Assembly: GCA_021325655.1 (NCBI GenBank)
Contig: JAJPGT010000020.1
Span: 124,001 to 188,000 of the forward strand
Direction: 5' to 3'
From: Pseudomonadota bacterium
GTDB lineage: Bacteria; Chloroflexota; UBA6077; JAJPGT01
DNA length: 64,000 nucleotides
This document shows, in pieces, positions 42,766 through 54,526 of this stretch. Position numbers and translations under genes: made by a program. The notes beneath the pieces were generated by a model, which saw nothing but the letters and a program-made list of their open reading frames with translations, was not told where the DNA came from and ran no database searches. How positions within the stretch are numbered: position 1 is the first letter of the stretch; each line of letters opens with the position of its first letter.

Positions 42766-43467
42766 GTGCTGCCCGGTGGACGTGTGAGGCCTCTGGTACC
42801 GACACTGGCGACGTATGGCGTGCTGGTGGCTGGGGTCCTCTCCCTTCAAGCCAGCCTCCACCAGGACTACCTGCTGGCGGCTCAGCTCGTGCTCACCGCG
42901 TCGGTGCTGGATAGCCTCGACGGCACCCTCGCCCGCCAGTGGGGCGTCGCCTCGGCGCTGGGCGCCCAGCTCGACTCCCTGGCCGACCTAGTCGCCTTCG
43001 GCGTCGCCCCGGCGGTCCTGGTGGTGACCGCCCACTTCAGCGATTCGCCGATGCTCGCCGCGCTGCTCGCCTCCGCCTTCGCCATCGCGGGAGCGTACCG
43101 TCTGGCTCGCTTCAACACGGAAGAGAAGGGCAGCTTCTTTAGCGGAATGCCGATCACCGCCGCCGGGTCGGCGCTCGCCTGCCTCAGCTTGCTACCGCTC
43201 GGCCCGAACCGGGGCTGGCTGGTGCCGATCACGCTCCTGCTCGGGCTTATGATGGTGAGCAAGGTGCCGTACTACGGCGGCAAGAGCGAGCGGAGCCGAC
43301 TGTTCCTGACGCAGCCGATCGCGCTGGCGCTGATCTGGGTGGCCCCGGAACTGGGATTGGCGGTGCTCGGCAGCTTCTTCGTGCTCTATGGCCTCGCCAG
43401 CCCGCTGCTGCATGCTGCCCATGCCTGGGAGGATCGGCTGGCCGGCCTGCGCGGCGCATCGAAGTAG
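42766..43467 (+). CDS. pssA: CDP-diacylglycerol-serine O-phosphatidyltransferase
   Basis: A membrane enzyme of 233 residues that makes phosphatidylserine from CDP-diacylglycerol and serine. The CDP-alcohol phosphatidyltransferase motif is complete as DSLDGTLARQWGVASALGAQ then LDSLADLVAFGVAPA. The start is chosen as GTG 42766, which has GGAGG upstream; GTG 42784 (beginning VRPLVPTLATYG) is the alternative. About seven helices are predicted. It is followed within 1-2 bases by a PAP2-family gene and then by the methyltransferase-decarboxylase fusion, so it supplies the substrate for the decarboxylase. The family assignment to PssA rests on this context and on the FNTEEKGSFFSGMPITAAG block. Confidence 0.88.
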   Translation: MLPGGRVRPLVPTLATYGVLVAGVLSLQASLHQDYLLAAQLVLTASVLDSLDGTLARQWGVASALGAQLDSLADLVAFGVAPAVLVVTAHFSDSPMLAALLASAFAIAGAYRLARFNTEEKGSFFSGMPITAAGSALACLSLLPLGPNRGWLVPITLLLGLMMVSKVPYYGGKSERSRLFLTQPIALALIWVAPELGLAVLGSFFVLYGLASPLLHAAHAWEDRLAGLRGASK

Positions 43468-43468
43468 C

Positions 43469-44497
43469 GTGGTCCACGTCGCCCGCCTCCCGGAGTACGA
43501 GCGCTCCTCCCCGCCCGGTCTGCTCGCCTGCCTGGCCTGGCTCGACCCCAAGGAGCTGCTCGGGCTGCCGTTCGCGGCCCTGGTGCTGGCGCTGCTGGCC
43601 ATGCGCGCCCCGGCCATCCCGCCAGGCAGCAGCGCCATCTGGGCGCTGGCCGGCTTTGCCATTGTCCTGGTGGTGTGGGGCGTCGGAATCGCGCTAACGC
43701 TGATTCGACCCGCCCGGCGCTGGCTGCGCGCGTCGCGCCGCCGGGCTGAGGCCGCCGAGCTGATCCGCGATCTCGCCGCGTTCGGCCTCTGCTTCAGCGT
43801 CTACGCCAGCCTCCAGTGGGCGGTGCCGCTGCTGAATCCGCGCCTGTTCGACCCCCAGCTCGCCGCGCTCGACCGGCTGCTGTTCGGCGCCCCGCCGGCG
43901 CTCTGGTTCGACCCTGTGGTGAGCCCCTCGCTGACGCTGCTGTTCAGCCTGTGCTACTTCTTGCACTTCCCGCTGTTCTTCGTCACCCCGTTGGTGCTGT
44001 TCCTCCAAGGGCGGCACCGGGAGCGGGCAGACGTAGCGCTCGGGCTGATGCTGGCGATGTACCTCGGGTTCGTCGGCTACTTCTTCATCCCTGCCCTCGG
44101 GCCGTTCGCCGGTCTGGCCGACGCGTTCACCCACCCGCTGGACGACAATCCGTTGCGGAGCATTGTCAGCGACTACGGCGTGGGGCTGGGGACCTTTCCC
44201 AGCCTGCACGCCGGGATCGCGGCAGTCGTCCTCGCCTTCGCCTGGCGCGACAATCGCCGGCTGTTCTGGCTCCTGTTGCCGGTGGCGCTCAGCATCTGGC
44301 TGTCCACCCTGTACCTGCGCTACCACTACGTGGTTGATCTCTTGGCGGGATGGGCCCTGGCGCTGGCCTGCCGCTGGCTGGCGCCGCGGATCAACGCGGT
44401 GCGCACCGCCTGGCTCCACTCGCGCGCTGCCCGACAGACCCGGGTGCGACTGGCCCGCCGGGCCTGGAGCGTGCTGCCGGGCCGGTCCGGGGTCTGA
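43469..44497 (+). CDS. PAP2-superfamily membrane protein
   Basis: A 342-residue protein with about seven helices and the PAP2/inositolphosphotransferase catalytic layout: GLGTFPSLHAGIAAVVLAFA (PSLHA) and TLYLRYHYVVDLLAGWALAL (Y-H-x4-D-x3-G). The N-terminal half resembles the Aur1/Ipt1-like group, which transfers head groups on lipids. It could be a phosphatidate or phosphatidylglycerophosphate phosphatase or a phosphotransferase. It starts at GTG one base after pssA and is followed 4 bases later by the fusion gene, which places it in phospholipid metabolism. Confidence 0.8.
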   Translation: MVHVARLPEYERSSPPGLLACLAWLDPKELLGLPFAALVLALLAMRAPAIPPGSSAIWALAGFAIVLVVWGVGIALTLIRPARRWLRASRRRAEAAELIRDLAAFGLCFSVYASLQWAVPLLNPRLFDPQLAALDRLLFGAPPALWFDPVVSPSLTLLFSLCYFLHFPLFFVTPLVLFLQGRHRERADVALGLMLAMYLGFVGYFFIPALGPFAGLADAFTHPLDDNPLRSIVSDYGVGLGTFPSLHAGIAAVVLAFAWRDNRRLFWLLLPVALSIWLSTLYLRYHYVVDLLAGWALALACRWLAPRINAVRTAWLHSRAARQTRVRLARRAWSVLPGRSGV

Positions 44498-44501
44498 TCC
44501 G

Positions 44502-45701
44502 GTGGCCTCGCGCTGGGCCTATCTACAGCAGTTCCTCCGCGCGCCGGGCGCCATCGGCGCCGTCACCCCCTCCTCGCAGGCGCTCGCTGCCGCGGTGGCG
44601 GACCAGGTCGACTTCGACCAGGCGCGCACCATCGTTGAGTATGGCCCGGGCACCGGCGTGTTGACCCGCGAGCTGCTCCGCCGCCTGGCCCCGGGAGGCC
44701 GGCTGGTGGCGATCGAGCTCAACCCGGCGTTCGTCGCCCACCTGGAGGCCACGCTGCACGACCCACGGCTCACTGTCGTGCGCGGGTCCGCCAGCAACGT
44801 CGCCAGCATCCTCCAGGAGCTGGGGGTTGGGCGGGCCGACGCGGTGATCTCGGCGCTGCCGTTCGCCACCATGCCGGTGGAAGCGCGCGAGGCGATTCTA
44901 CTGCAGACGCGGGCGGTGCTGGCGCCGAATGGGGTATTCGTCGCGGTGCAGTACCTGCCGTTCGCCCTGCTCCCGCTGCTCCGCCAGCGGTTCCGCAGCG
45001 CCCGGATCGCCCACCTCTGCCTGCGCAATCTCCCACCAGCGCTGGTCATGGTCGCCACGGATGGTCCGGTGCCCCGCGAGCCGAGGGCGCTCCAGGAGGC
45101 AGGTGGACTCCTGGCGGCGGCCACGCTGGTGGCGGTCGCGCTCGGGGTGGTGCAACGCTGGCTCGGCCTGATGGCGGCGCTGGCGATCCCCGCGCTCCTC
45201 ACGCTGTACCGCGACCCGGAGCGCCGCGCGCCGCGCCCACTGCCGCCGGGAGCGGTGCTCGCCCCTGGCGAAGGGCGGGTAGTGTACACCGGCAGTGGAC
45301 GCGACCGCGCGGGCCGGACGTGCGTGGAGCTGCGCATCTTCCTGGCGCTGTGGGACGTCCACGTGCAGCGGGCGCCGATTGGGGGCGTGGTGCGCAACCG
45401 CGACATCCAGCCGGGTCGCTTTTTGCCCGCCTTCCTCTCTCGGGCCGGCGACACGAACCAGCGCACCACGCTGGTGATCGAGGGCGACGACATCACCTGC
45501 GAGGTCGTGCAGGTAGCCGGCCTGCTCGCCCGGCGGATCGTGACCTGGGTGCAGCCGGGAGAGCGAGTGCGCCCCGGAGCGCGAATCGGGATGATCAAGC
45601 TCGGCTCGCAGGTCATTCTCCGCCTGCCTGCGCACGCCCGGCTGCTGGTGCGCGAGGGACAGCACGTGCGCGCGGGCGAGGACGTGGTCGCGCTGGTCTA
45701 G
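44502..45701 (+). CDS. psd: PmtA-like phospholipid N-methyltransferase fused to phosphatidylserine decarboxylase
   Basis: A 399-residue fusion starting at GTG 44502. Residues 1 to about 190 are a SAM-dependent methyltransferase of the Rhodobacter-type PmtA family: GAIGAVTPSSQALAAAV, SAM motif IVEYGPGTGVLTRELL, and a C-terminal block LRNLPPALVMVA. Residues from about 205 are a short-form phosphatidylserine decarboxylase: two membrane helices, then YRDPER, WDVHVQRAPIGGVV, NQRTTLVI and the self-cleavage site KLGSQVILRLP, where Ser becomes the pyruvoyl group. I translated the junction (45033-45227) in frame with no stop. The enzyme could convert PS to PE and PE to PC. It is the third gene of the pssA operon. 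Confidence 0.85.
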   Translation: MASRWAYLQQFLRAPGAIGAVTPSSQALAAAVADQVDFDQARTIVEYGPGTGVLTRELLRRLAPGGRLVAIELNPAFVAHLEATLHDPRLTVVRGSASNVASILQELGVGRADAVISALPFATMPVEAREAILLQTRAVLAPNGVFVAVQYLPFALLPLLRQRFRSARIAHLCLRNLPPALVMVATDGPVPREPRALQEAGGLLAAATLVAVALGVVQRWLGLMAALAIPALLTLYRDPERRAPRPLPPGAVLAPGEGRVVYTGSGRDRAGRTCVELRIFLALWDVHVQRAPIGGVVRNRDIQPGRFLPAFLSRAGDTNQRTTLVIEGDDITCEVVQVAGLLARRIVTWVQPGERVRPGARIGMIKLGSQVILRLPAHARLLVREGQHVRAGEDVVALV

Positions 45702-45737
45702 GGGAGCCGGCTTCTCAGGATGAGGAAGCGGACTGCG

Positions 45738-45766
45738 TTGCCGCTCCAGAGACCCCATGCTATAGT
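45738..45766 (+). promoter_or_regulatory. Predicted promoter of the ATP synthase operon
   Basis: TTGCCG at 45738-45743 and TATAGT at 45761-45766 with a 17-base spacer. The AtpI-like gene starts at 45797, so the leader is short. Confidence 0.65.
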
Positions 45767-45796
45767 TTGGGCGGCCGCCTGCGGAGGGTCAGGTCG

Positions 45797-46039
45797 GTGC
45801 GTTTTGACGTATCCATTGCGCAGGCAATGGCGATTGCCTCGCAACTGGCCCTGAGTCTCGTGGTTTCCGTGTTACTGGGCTTTCTGGCCGGGAGATTTCT
45901 GGACTCCCGACTCGAGACAGGCCCAGTTTTCATGATTGTGGGCAGCCTCATTGGGATGGTCGCCGGGCTGTACGGCGCCATTCGGCTCCTGCAGCTCATG
46001 GCACGGCGGCAGGCGAGCAAGCAGCGGCCAGATCACTAG
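45797..46039 (+). CDS. AtpI/AtpZ-like ATP synthase accessory protein
   Basis: An 80-residue protein with two helices and the block LGFLAGRFLDSRLETGPVFM, typical of the small proteins at the head of F-type ATPase operons (AtpI or AtpZ/Gene-1 type). These help c-ring assembly and may form a Mg/Ca transport complex. GTG 45797 has GGAGG upstream. It is followed 9 bases later by atpB and lies right behind the operon promoter. A tandem duplication of the same fold occurs at 38986-39489. Confidence 0.82.
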   Translation: MRFDVSIAQAMAIASQLALSLVVSVLLGFLAGRFLDSRLETGPVFMIVGSLIGMVAGLYGAIRLLQLMARRQASKQRPDH

Positions 46040-46048
46040 GAGATCGGC

Positions 46049-47151
<1,103 letters not shown>

Positions 47152-47169
47152 ATTCGAGCCTGTCTGAGA

Positions 47170-47280
47170 GCGAGAAGCGAATAGCGAGACAGGGGGAAGG
47201 GGTTACGCGACCAGCGGACGTCAGGCGCTCCGCTCGTAGCCCCTTCCCACTGTCCCGCCTCCGCTTCCCGCCTCCTAGAG
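47170..47280 (+). repeat. Long imperfect hairpin between atpE and atpF
   Basis: The 143-base gap between atpE and atpF folds on itself. The core arms 47188-47207 and 47235-47254 pair over 20 positions with 18 Watson-Crick pairs and one T-G wobble. Inner arms AGCGGA (47213-47218) / TCCGCT (47229-47234) close a 10-base loop, and outer arms GAAGCG (47174-47179) / CGCTTC (47262-47267) extend it. It probably acts as an attenuator or mRNA-stability element that favours subunit c output, although no T-tract follows. Confidence 0.75.
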
Positions 47281-47294
47281 CTCAGGGGTGACCC

Positions 47295-47798
47295 ATGGAG
47301 GCATTCGGCCTCGATTACGTCAAGATCGGCTGGCATCTCCTCAACTTCGTCATCCTGCTGGCGATTCTCTCCAAGTTCGTGTTCCCGAAGGTCACCGCGA
47401 TGCTCGATGAGCGCGCGGCGCGCATTCGCGAAAGCATGGCACGCGCCGAGGAAACCAAGCGGGCGCAGTTGGAGATGGAGGAGCAGCGCCGGCAGATTCT
47501 GGACGAGGCACGCCGCGAAGCAGCGGCGATCTACGAGCGGGCACGGGAGACCGGGGCAGCCTACGCCGAGCAGCTCCGACGCGAGGCGGAGGAGGCGGCG
47601 AACGCGATCCGGGCCCGCGCCGAGGCTGACGCGGTGGCGATTCGGACCCAGGCACTGGCCGATGCGCGCCGAACGCTGGCGGATCTGGCGATCGAGGCGG
47701 CGGAGCGGGTGATCCGCGAAAGCCTGGACGGGCCGCGGCAGCGGCAGCTCGTCGAGCAGTTCCTGACCACGGCGCCGTCGCCAGACGGCGGCCGGTAG
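47295..47798 (+). CDS. atpF: F1Fo ATP synthase subunit b
   Basis: A 167-residue peripheral-stalk subunit. One N-terminal helix (IGWHLLNFVILLAILSKFVF) is followed by a long charged helix rich in Ala, Arg and Glu (ETKRAQLEMEEQRRQILDEA onward), as expected for the dimeric stalk. The gene follows the hairpin region and starts at ATG after AGGGGTGA. It ends 7 bases before atpH. Confidence 0.94.
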   Translation: MEAFGLDYVKIGWHLLNFVILLAILSKFVFPKVTAMLDERAARIRESMARAEETKRAQLEMEEQRRQILDEARREAAAIYERARETGAAYAEQLRREAEEAANAIRARAEADAVAIRTQALADARRTLADLAIEAAERVIRESLDGPRQRQLVEQFLTTAPSPDGGR

Positions 47799-47805
47799 CG
47801 CGATC

Positions 47806-48354
47806 ATGGCACGCATCTCCGGGTCTGCGCGGCGCTACGCGGCGGCGATCTTCGAGATTGCGCGCGAGACGAGCTCCATCGACGCCTGGCTGGCCGACCT
47901 GACGCGCCTGGTCGACCTGCTCCTGGTGCCGGAGGCGGAGCAGGCACTTACGAGCCCGGCCGTGCCGGAGGCGGAGCGCATCGCCGCGGTCCACCGGCTG
48001 CTGCCAGGCTTGAGCAGGCCGGTGCTGGCGTTCGTCGAGATCCTCATCCGCCGCGGGCGCTTGGAGCTGCTTCCGGAGGTCTTGCTAGACTTCCAGCGAC
48101 GCGTCGACGAGTTGCGTGGGGTGGTGACGGTGGAGGTTACCACCGCCGTTCCACTTGGCTCGGATGAGGCGCGCCTGCTGAGCGAGCGGCTCTCCCGCTA
48201 TACCGGCAAGCAGGTTCGGCTTGAGCCGCACGTCGACCCAACGATCATCGGCGGTGTCATCGCCCGTATCGGGGACGAGCTCATCGACGACAGTGTTCGC
48301 GGCCGGCTAGACCGGCTCCGTCGCCGCCTCGAGGGCGGTGTGGGAATCGCATAG
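47806..48354 (+). CDS. atpH: F1Fo ATP synthase subunit delta
   Basis: A 182-residue subunit that joins the stalk to the top of F1. It starts [20 protein letters not shown] and has the C-terminal OSCP block [20 protein letters not shown] followed by [20 protein letters not shown]. Length and order are normal for the family. Confidence 0.94.
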   Translation: MARISGSARRYAAAIFEIARETSSIDAWLADLTRLVDLLLVPEAEQALTSPAVPEAERIAAVHRLLPGLSRPVLAFVEILIRRGRLELLPEVLLDFQRRVDELRGVVTVEVTTAVPLGSDEARLLSERLSRYTGKQVRLEPHVDPTIIGGVIARIGDELIDDSVRGRLDRLRRRLEGGVGIA

Positions 48355-48377
48355 CGTACAGGGGAAGGAGCGCGACT

Positions 48378-49892
48378 ATGGCAGTCCGGACGGACGAGAT
48401 CACCGCCATTTTGCGGCAGCAGATTCAGAGCTTCGACCAGACCATCCACCCCGAGAACGTGGGGACGGTGGTGCAGGTGGGCGACGGCATCGCCCGCATC
48501 TGGGGTCTGTCCAAGGCGATGGCCGGCGAGCTGCTGCACTTCCCCAAGGCCGACGTGATGGGCCTGGCGCTGAACCTCGAGGAGGAGATCGTCGGCGCGG
48601 TCATCATGGGGCCGTACACCGAGATCGAAGAGGGCGACCAGGTGGTGACCACCGGCCGCATCGCCCAGGTGCCGGTGGGCGAGGCGATGATCGGGCGCGT
48701 GGTGGACGCGCTCGGCAACCCGATTGACGGCAAGGGGCCGATTGACACCGGCGGGCAGTTCCGCCCCGTGGAAGTGATCGCCCCTGGCGTCATCACCCGC
48801 CAGCCGGTGAAGACGCCAGTGCAGACCGGCCTCAAGGCGATCGATTCAATGATCCCGATCGGCCGTGGCCAGCGGGAGCTGATCATCGGCGACCGCCAGA
48901 CCGGCAAGAGCGCGATCATTCTGGACACGTTCATCAACCAGAAGGCGGGCGACCTGATCTGCATCTACGTCGCCATTGGCCAGAAGGAGTCCACCATCGC
49001 CAGCGTGGTCGGAACGCTCGAGCGCTACGGGGCGATGGACCACAGCATCGTGGTCGCCGCCTCGGCCGCGGACCCGGCCCCAATGTGGTACCTGGCACCG
49101 TACACCGGCTGCGCCATCGGCGAGTACTTCATGTACCAGGGCAAGGAGGCGCTCGTCGCCTACGACGACCTGTCGAAGCACGCCTGGGCGTACCGGCAGA
49201 TGTCGCTCCTGCTGCGCCGGCCCGCCGGGCGCGAGGCCTATCCGGGCGATGTGTTCTACCTGCACTCGCGGCTGCTGGAGCGCGCCGCGCGCCTCAACCC
49301 AGACTATGGTGGTGGCTCGCTGACCGCGCTGCCGGTGATCGAGACGCAGGCCAACGACGTGTCGGCGTTCATCCCGACCAACGTCATCTCCATTACGGAC
49401 GGCCAGATCTACCTGGAGACGGACCTGTTCTACGCTGGCATCCGGCCCGCGGTGAACGTGGGGATCTCTGTCTCCCGCGTCGGCGGCGCGGCCCAGACGC
49501 GGGCGATGCGCAAGGTGGCCGGCCGACTCCGCCTGGACCTGGCGCAGTTCCGAGCCCTGGCCGCCTTCGCCCAGTTCGCGTCGGACCTGGACCGCGCCAC
49601 CCGGGCGCAGCTCGAGCGCGGGCTGCGGACGACGGAGGTGCTCAAGCAGGGCCAGTTCGAGCCGATGCCGCTGCATCAGCAGGTGGAGATCATCTTCGCC
49701 GTCACCAATGGCTACCTGGACGATGTCCCGGTGGAGAAGGTGAAGACCTGGGAGACGGAGTTCCACCGCTTCATGGCGGCGTCGCACCCCGAGATCGGCA
49801 ACAGGATCGAGGAGACCAAGGACCTGGACGACGAGACCACGGCCCAGCTCCGGGCGGCGATCGAAGAGTTCAAGCACTCGGTCACGGTGTAG
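48378..49892 (+). CDS. atpA: F1Fo ATP synthase subunit alpha
   Basis: A 504-residue non-catalytic F1 subunit. The P-loop is GDRQTGKSA, followed by [22 protein letters not shown] and the family signature near [17 protein letters not shown] are present. GGGGAAGGAG lies before the ATG. The gene is 13 bases from atpG. Confidence 0.98.
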   Translation: MAVRTDEITAILRQQIQSFDQTIHPENVGTVVQVGDGIARIWGLSKAMAGELLHFPKADVMGLALNLEEEIVGAVIMGPYTEIEEGDQVVTTGRIAQVPVGEAMIGRVVDALGNPIDGKGPIDTGGQFRPVEVIAPGVITRQPVKTPVQTGLKAIDSMIPIGRGQRELIIGDRQTGKSAIILDTFINQKAGDLICIYVAIGQKESTIASVVGTLERYGAMDHSIVVAASAADPAPMWYLAPYTGCAIGEYFMYQGKEALVAYDDLSKHAWAYRQMSLLLRRPAGREAYPGDVFYLHSRLLERAARLNPDYGGGSLTALPVIETQANDVSAFIPTNVISITDGQIYLETDLFYAGIRPAVNVGISVSRVGGAAQTRAMRKVAGRLRLDLAQFRALAAFAQFASDLDRATRAQLERGLRTTEVLKQGQFEPMPLHQQVEIIFAVTNGYLDDVPVEKVKTWETEFHRFMAASHPEIGNRIEETKDLDDETTAQLRAAIEEFKHSVTV

Positions 49893-49905
49893 GTAGGGTT
49901 GTGCG

Positions 49906-52246
<2,341 letters not shown>

Positions 52247-52270
52247 ACGAGTGGCACAGAGCTCGCGGAT

Positions 52271-52311
52271 GGGGGGTGCGGAGATGGCCTGTTCGGCGCT
52301 CCGCACCCCCC
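52271..52311 (+). repeat. Perfect 13-bp hairpin between atpD and atpC
   Basis: GGGGGGTGCGGAG (52271-52283) pairs exactly with CTCCGCACCCCCC (52299-52311) around a 15-base loop. There is no T-tract, so it is more likely a stability/processing element or a leaky terminator that lowers epsilon and MurA output than a full stop. Confidence 0.8.
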
Positions 52312-52344
52312 TGGCGCGCTCCGTTGCCCAGTAGCGAGGGAGCC

Positions 52345-52776
52345 ATGCCGAAACTGTCGGTACAGGTCGTGACCGCTGAGCGGGAAGTGCTGAGCGCCGA
52401 CGACGTCGACATGGTCGTCGCGCCCGGCTCTGAGGGCGAGATGGGCATCTTGCCGCGCCACGCGGCGCTGCTGACAACCCTGCGCCCCGGCGTGCTACGC
52501 TTGAAGCGTGGCGCGGCCGAGGAGACGCTCGCGGTGAGCGGCGGCTTCATGCAGGTCGCCAACAACCGGGTGCTCGTGCTCGCAGATACCGCCGAGCGCG
52601 ACGAAGAGATCGACGAGCAGCGCGCGCAGGCAGCCCGTGAACGTGCGCTCCGGGCACTGGAGGAGGCCAAGCGCGGCCCGGCGCCGAACATCGAAGCGGC
52701 GCGGCTGGCGCTGCGCCGCTCGCTGGTGCGTCTGGAGGTAGCCGAGCGGAGACGGCGCCGCAGCAATCTGCCATGA
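52345..52776 (+). CDS. atpC: F1Fo ATP synthase subunit epsilon
   Basis: A 143-residue regulatory F1 subunit. ATG 52345 has GAGGGAG upstream; the open frame further upstream is not protein-like. The N-terminal beta-sandwich shows VVAPGSEGEMGILPRHAALL and LAVSGGFMQVANNRVLVLAD, and the C-terminal helical pair is rich in Glu and Arg. It overlaps murA by four bases. Confidence 0.93.
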   Translation: MPKLSVQVVTAEREVLSADDVDMVVAPGSEGEMGILPRHAALLTTLRPGVLRLKRGAAEETLAVSGGFMQVANNRVLVLADTAERDEEIDEQRAQAARERALRALEEAKRGPAPNIEAARLALRRSLVRLEVAERRRRRSNLP

Positions 52777-54065
52777 CCAGCGTTCGCGTCCGTCCTGAAG
52801 AGCGGTTGAGCGTCGCGTCCCGCCTGGTGATCGAGGGCGGCCGGCCAATTCACGGCACGGTAGAGATCGGCGGGGCGAAGAATGCCGCGCTGCCCATCAT
52901 CGCCGCCTGCCTGCTCACGGACGAGTGGTGCATCATCAGCAACGTCCCGGACATCGAGGATATCCACACGATGGCCGCGGCGATGCGGGCCCTTGGCGCC
53001 GAGGTCAACTTCCTGTCCCGGCAGGAGGTGGCCATCCGCGCCGCCAACCTGCGCACCTGGCGAACACCGGAAGAGCTGGCACGGCGGATGCGGGCCTCGT
53101 TCCTCCTCGTTGGCCCGCTGCTCACCCGGTTCGGCCGCGCGGAGGCGCCCCACCCGGGTGGCTGCGCCCTCGGGGTGCGCCCGGTCAACGTGGACGTGCG
53201 CGGCTTCGAGGACATGGGCGCCTCGATCTCCTACCAGGACGGCTACTACGTGGCCTCCGCCACACGCCTGCAAGGCACCCAGCTCTATCTCGATTACCCG
53301 AGCCACACCGGTACCGAAAACCTGCTGATGGCTGCCTGCCTGGCTCGGGGCACCACCGTGATCAAGCACGCCAGCATGGAGCCGGAGGTAGTGGATCTGG
53401 CCCGCTTTCTGGCGCGCATGGGGGCGCGCATCCACGGCGCGGGCAGCCCATTCATCACCGTCGAAGGCGTCGACCGGCTGCGCGGCGCCAACTACCGGGT
53501 CATGCCCGACCGGCTGGCCGCCGGCACCTACGCCGTGGCCGGGGTGATCTCGCGCGGCGAGGTGACCGTGGCGCACGTCATCCCCGAGCACCTGGACGCC
53601 GTCACGCACAAGCTGCGCGAGGCCGGGGCCTATGTCCACGAAGAGCAGGACCGTATCACCGTCGGCTGGCGCCAGCCGCTGACCGCGGTGGAGATTCAGG
53701 CGATCGCCTATCCCGGCTTCCCGACCGACCTCCAGGCGGCCTTCGGGGCGCTGCTCACCCAGGCGCGTGGGACCAGCATCATCCACGAGCGGGTGTTCGA
53801 GAACCGTTTCGTCTACGCCGCCGAGCTGCGCAAGATGGGCGCGGAGATCAAGGTGACCGGCCAGACGGCCCGCATCCAGGGCATCACCCCGCTGCATGGG
53901 GCGCACGTTCGGGCCACGGACATCCGCTCCGGCGCGGCGCTCGTCCTGGCGGCGCTCGCCGCGGAGGGGACGACGACCATCGACGACACCTACCACATCG
54001 ATCGGGGCTACGACTCGCTGGTGCCCACCCTGGCCGCGCTCGGCGCCTGCATCCGGCGCGAGTAA
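52773..54065 (+). CDS. murA: UDP-N-acetylglucosamine 1-carboxyvinyltransferase
   Basis: A 430-residue enzyme for the first committed step of peptidoglycan synthesis (enolpyruvyl transfer from PEP). The active-site Lys-Asn is in IGGAKNAALP, and the catalytic Cys131 is in HPGGCALGVRP, so the fosfomycin-sensitive Cys form is predicted. Arg-containing and Asp blocks of the second domain (YPGFPTDLQAAFGALLTQA, IRSGAALVLAALAAEGTTTI, HIDRGYDSL) are intact. The ATG overlaps the atpC stop, coupling cell-wall synthesis to the ATP synthase operon. It suggests the organism makes peptidoglycan. Confidence 0.97.
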   Translation: MTSVRVRPEERLSVASRLVIEGGRPIHGTVEIGGAKNAALPIIAACLLTDEWCIISNVPDIEDIHTMAAAMRALGAEVNFLSRQEVAIRAANLRTWRTPEELARRMRASFLLVGPLLTRFGRAEAPHPGGCALGVRPVNVDVRGFEDMGASISYQDGYYVASATRLQGTQLYLDYPSHTGTENLLMAACLARGTTVIKHASMEPEVVDLARFLARMGARIHGAGSPFITVEGVDRLRGANYRVMPDRLAAGTYAVAGVISRGEVTVAHVIPEHLDAVTHKLREAGAYVHEEQDRITVGWRQPLTAVEIQAIAYPGFPTDLQAAFGALLTQARGTSIIHERVFENRFVYAAELRKMGAEIKVTGQTARIQGITPLHGAHVRATDIRSGAALVLAALAAEGTTTIDDTYHIDRGYDSLVPTLAALGACIRRE

Positions 54066-54526
54066 CGTCCATCTCGACTCCACGGCCCAGCGTAACGACC
54101 TGCCCCGGTCCGAACCAGCACCCCGCGGTTCCGCTCCCGCGGCCTGGCCCGCCGGCGGTCTGTGCGCTAACGTGCGATAACGTTCCTATCACGGGGCGTG
54201 TCATAGAATCGCGCCGCGGGGGCACTGGTGGAGCGGGGTGCACGGGCAGACTGGATCACCCAATGTTCCTCTCCGCTGCCACGCGGACCGCGCGGGATCT
54301 GCCGCGAACGAGGTCGCTGGGGCAGCGGCAACTGCGCTCATAGTACAGGGGCAGTGGCGGCCCGGCGCCTGATCTCTGCTCACGCTCGCTCCCAGCACGA
54401 CGCGCAGGAGGGGCTATCGACGCGAACACAGCGCTGAGACACCCGGACACACGCCCAATGCTGAACAACCGCCGGTGTGAAACTGGCCCAGGCCGCTGCG
54501 CCAGTCAATCGTGAAGGGAGTCACCG
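54066..54526. other. 461-base intergenic region
   Basis: No credible gene is seen. There is a TAGAAT hexamer at 54204-54209 without a good -35 box, and an inverted repeat CCGCTGCC (54273-54280) / GGCAGCGG (54321-54328) that could fold a small structured transcript. No tRNA, tmRNA, SRP or RNase P signature was recognised. Confidence 0.45.

Noticed and set aside
54181..54209. Promoter ending in TAGAAT before the secreted-protein gene
   Set aside because: The -10-like hexamer is good, but nothing resembling a -35 box lies 15-19 bases upstream; it was kept only as a note on the intergenic region.
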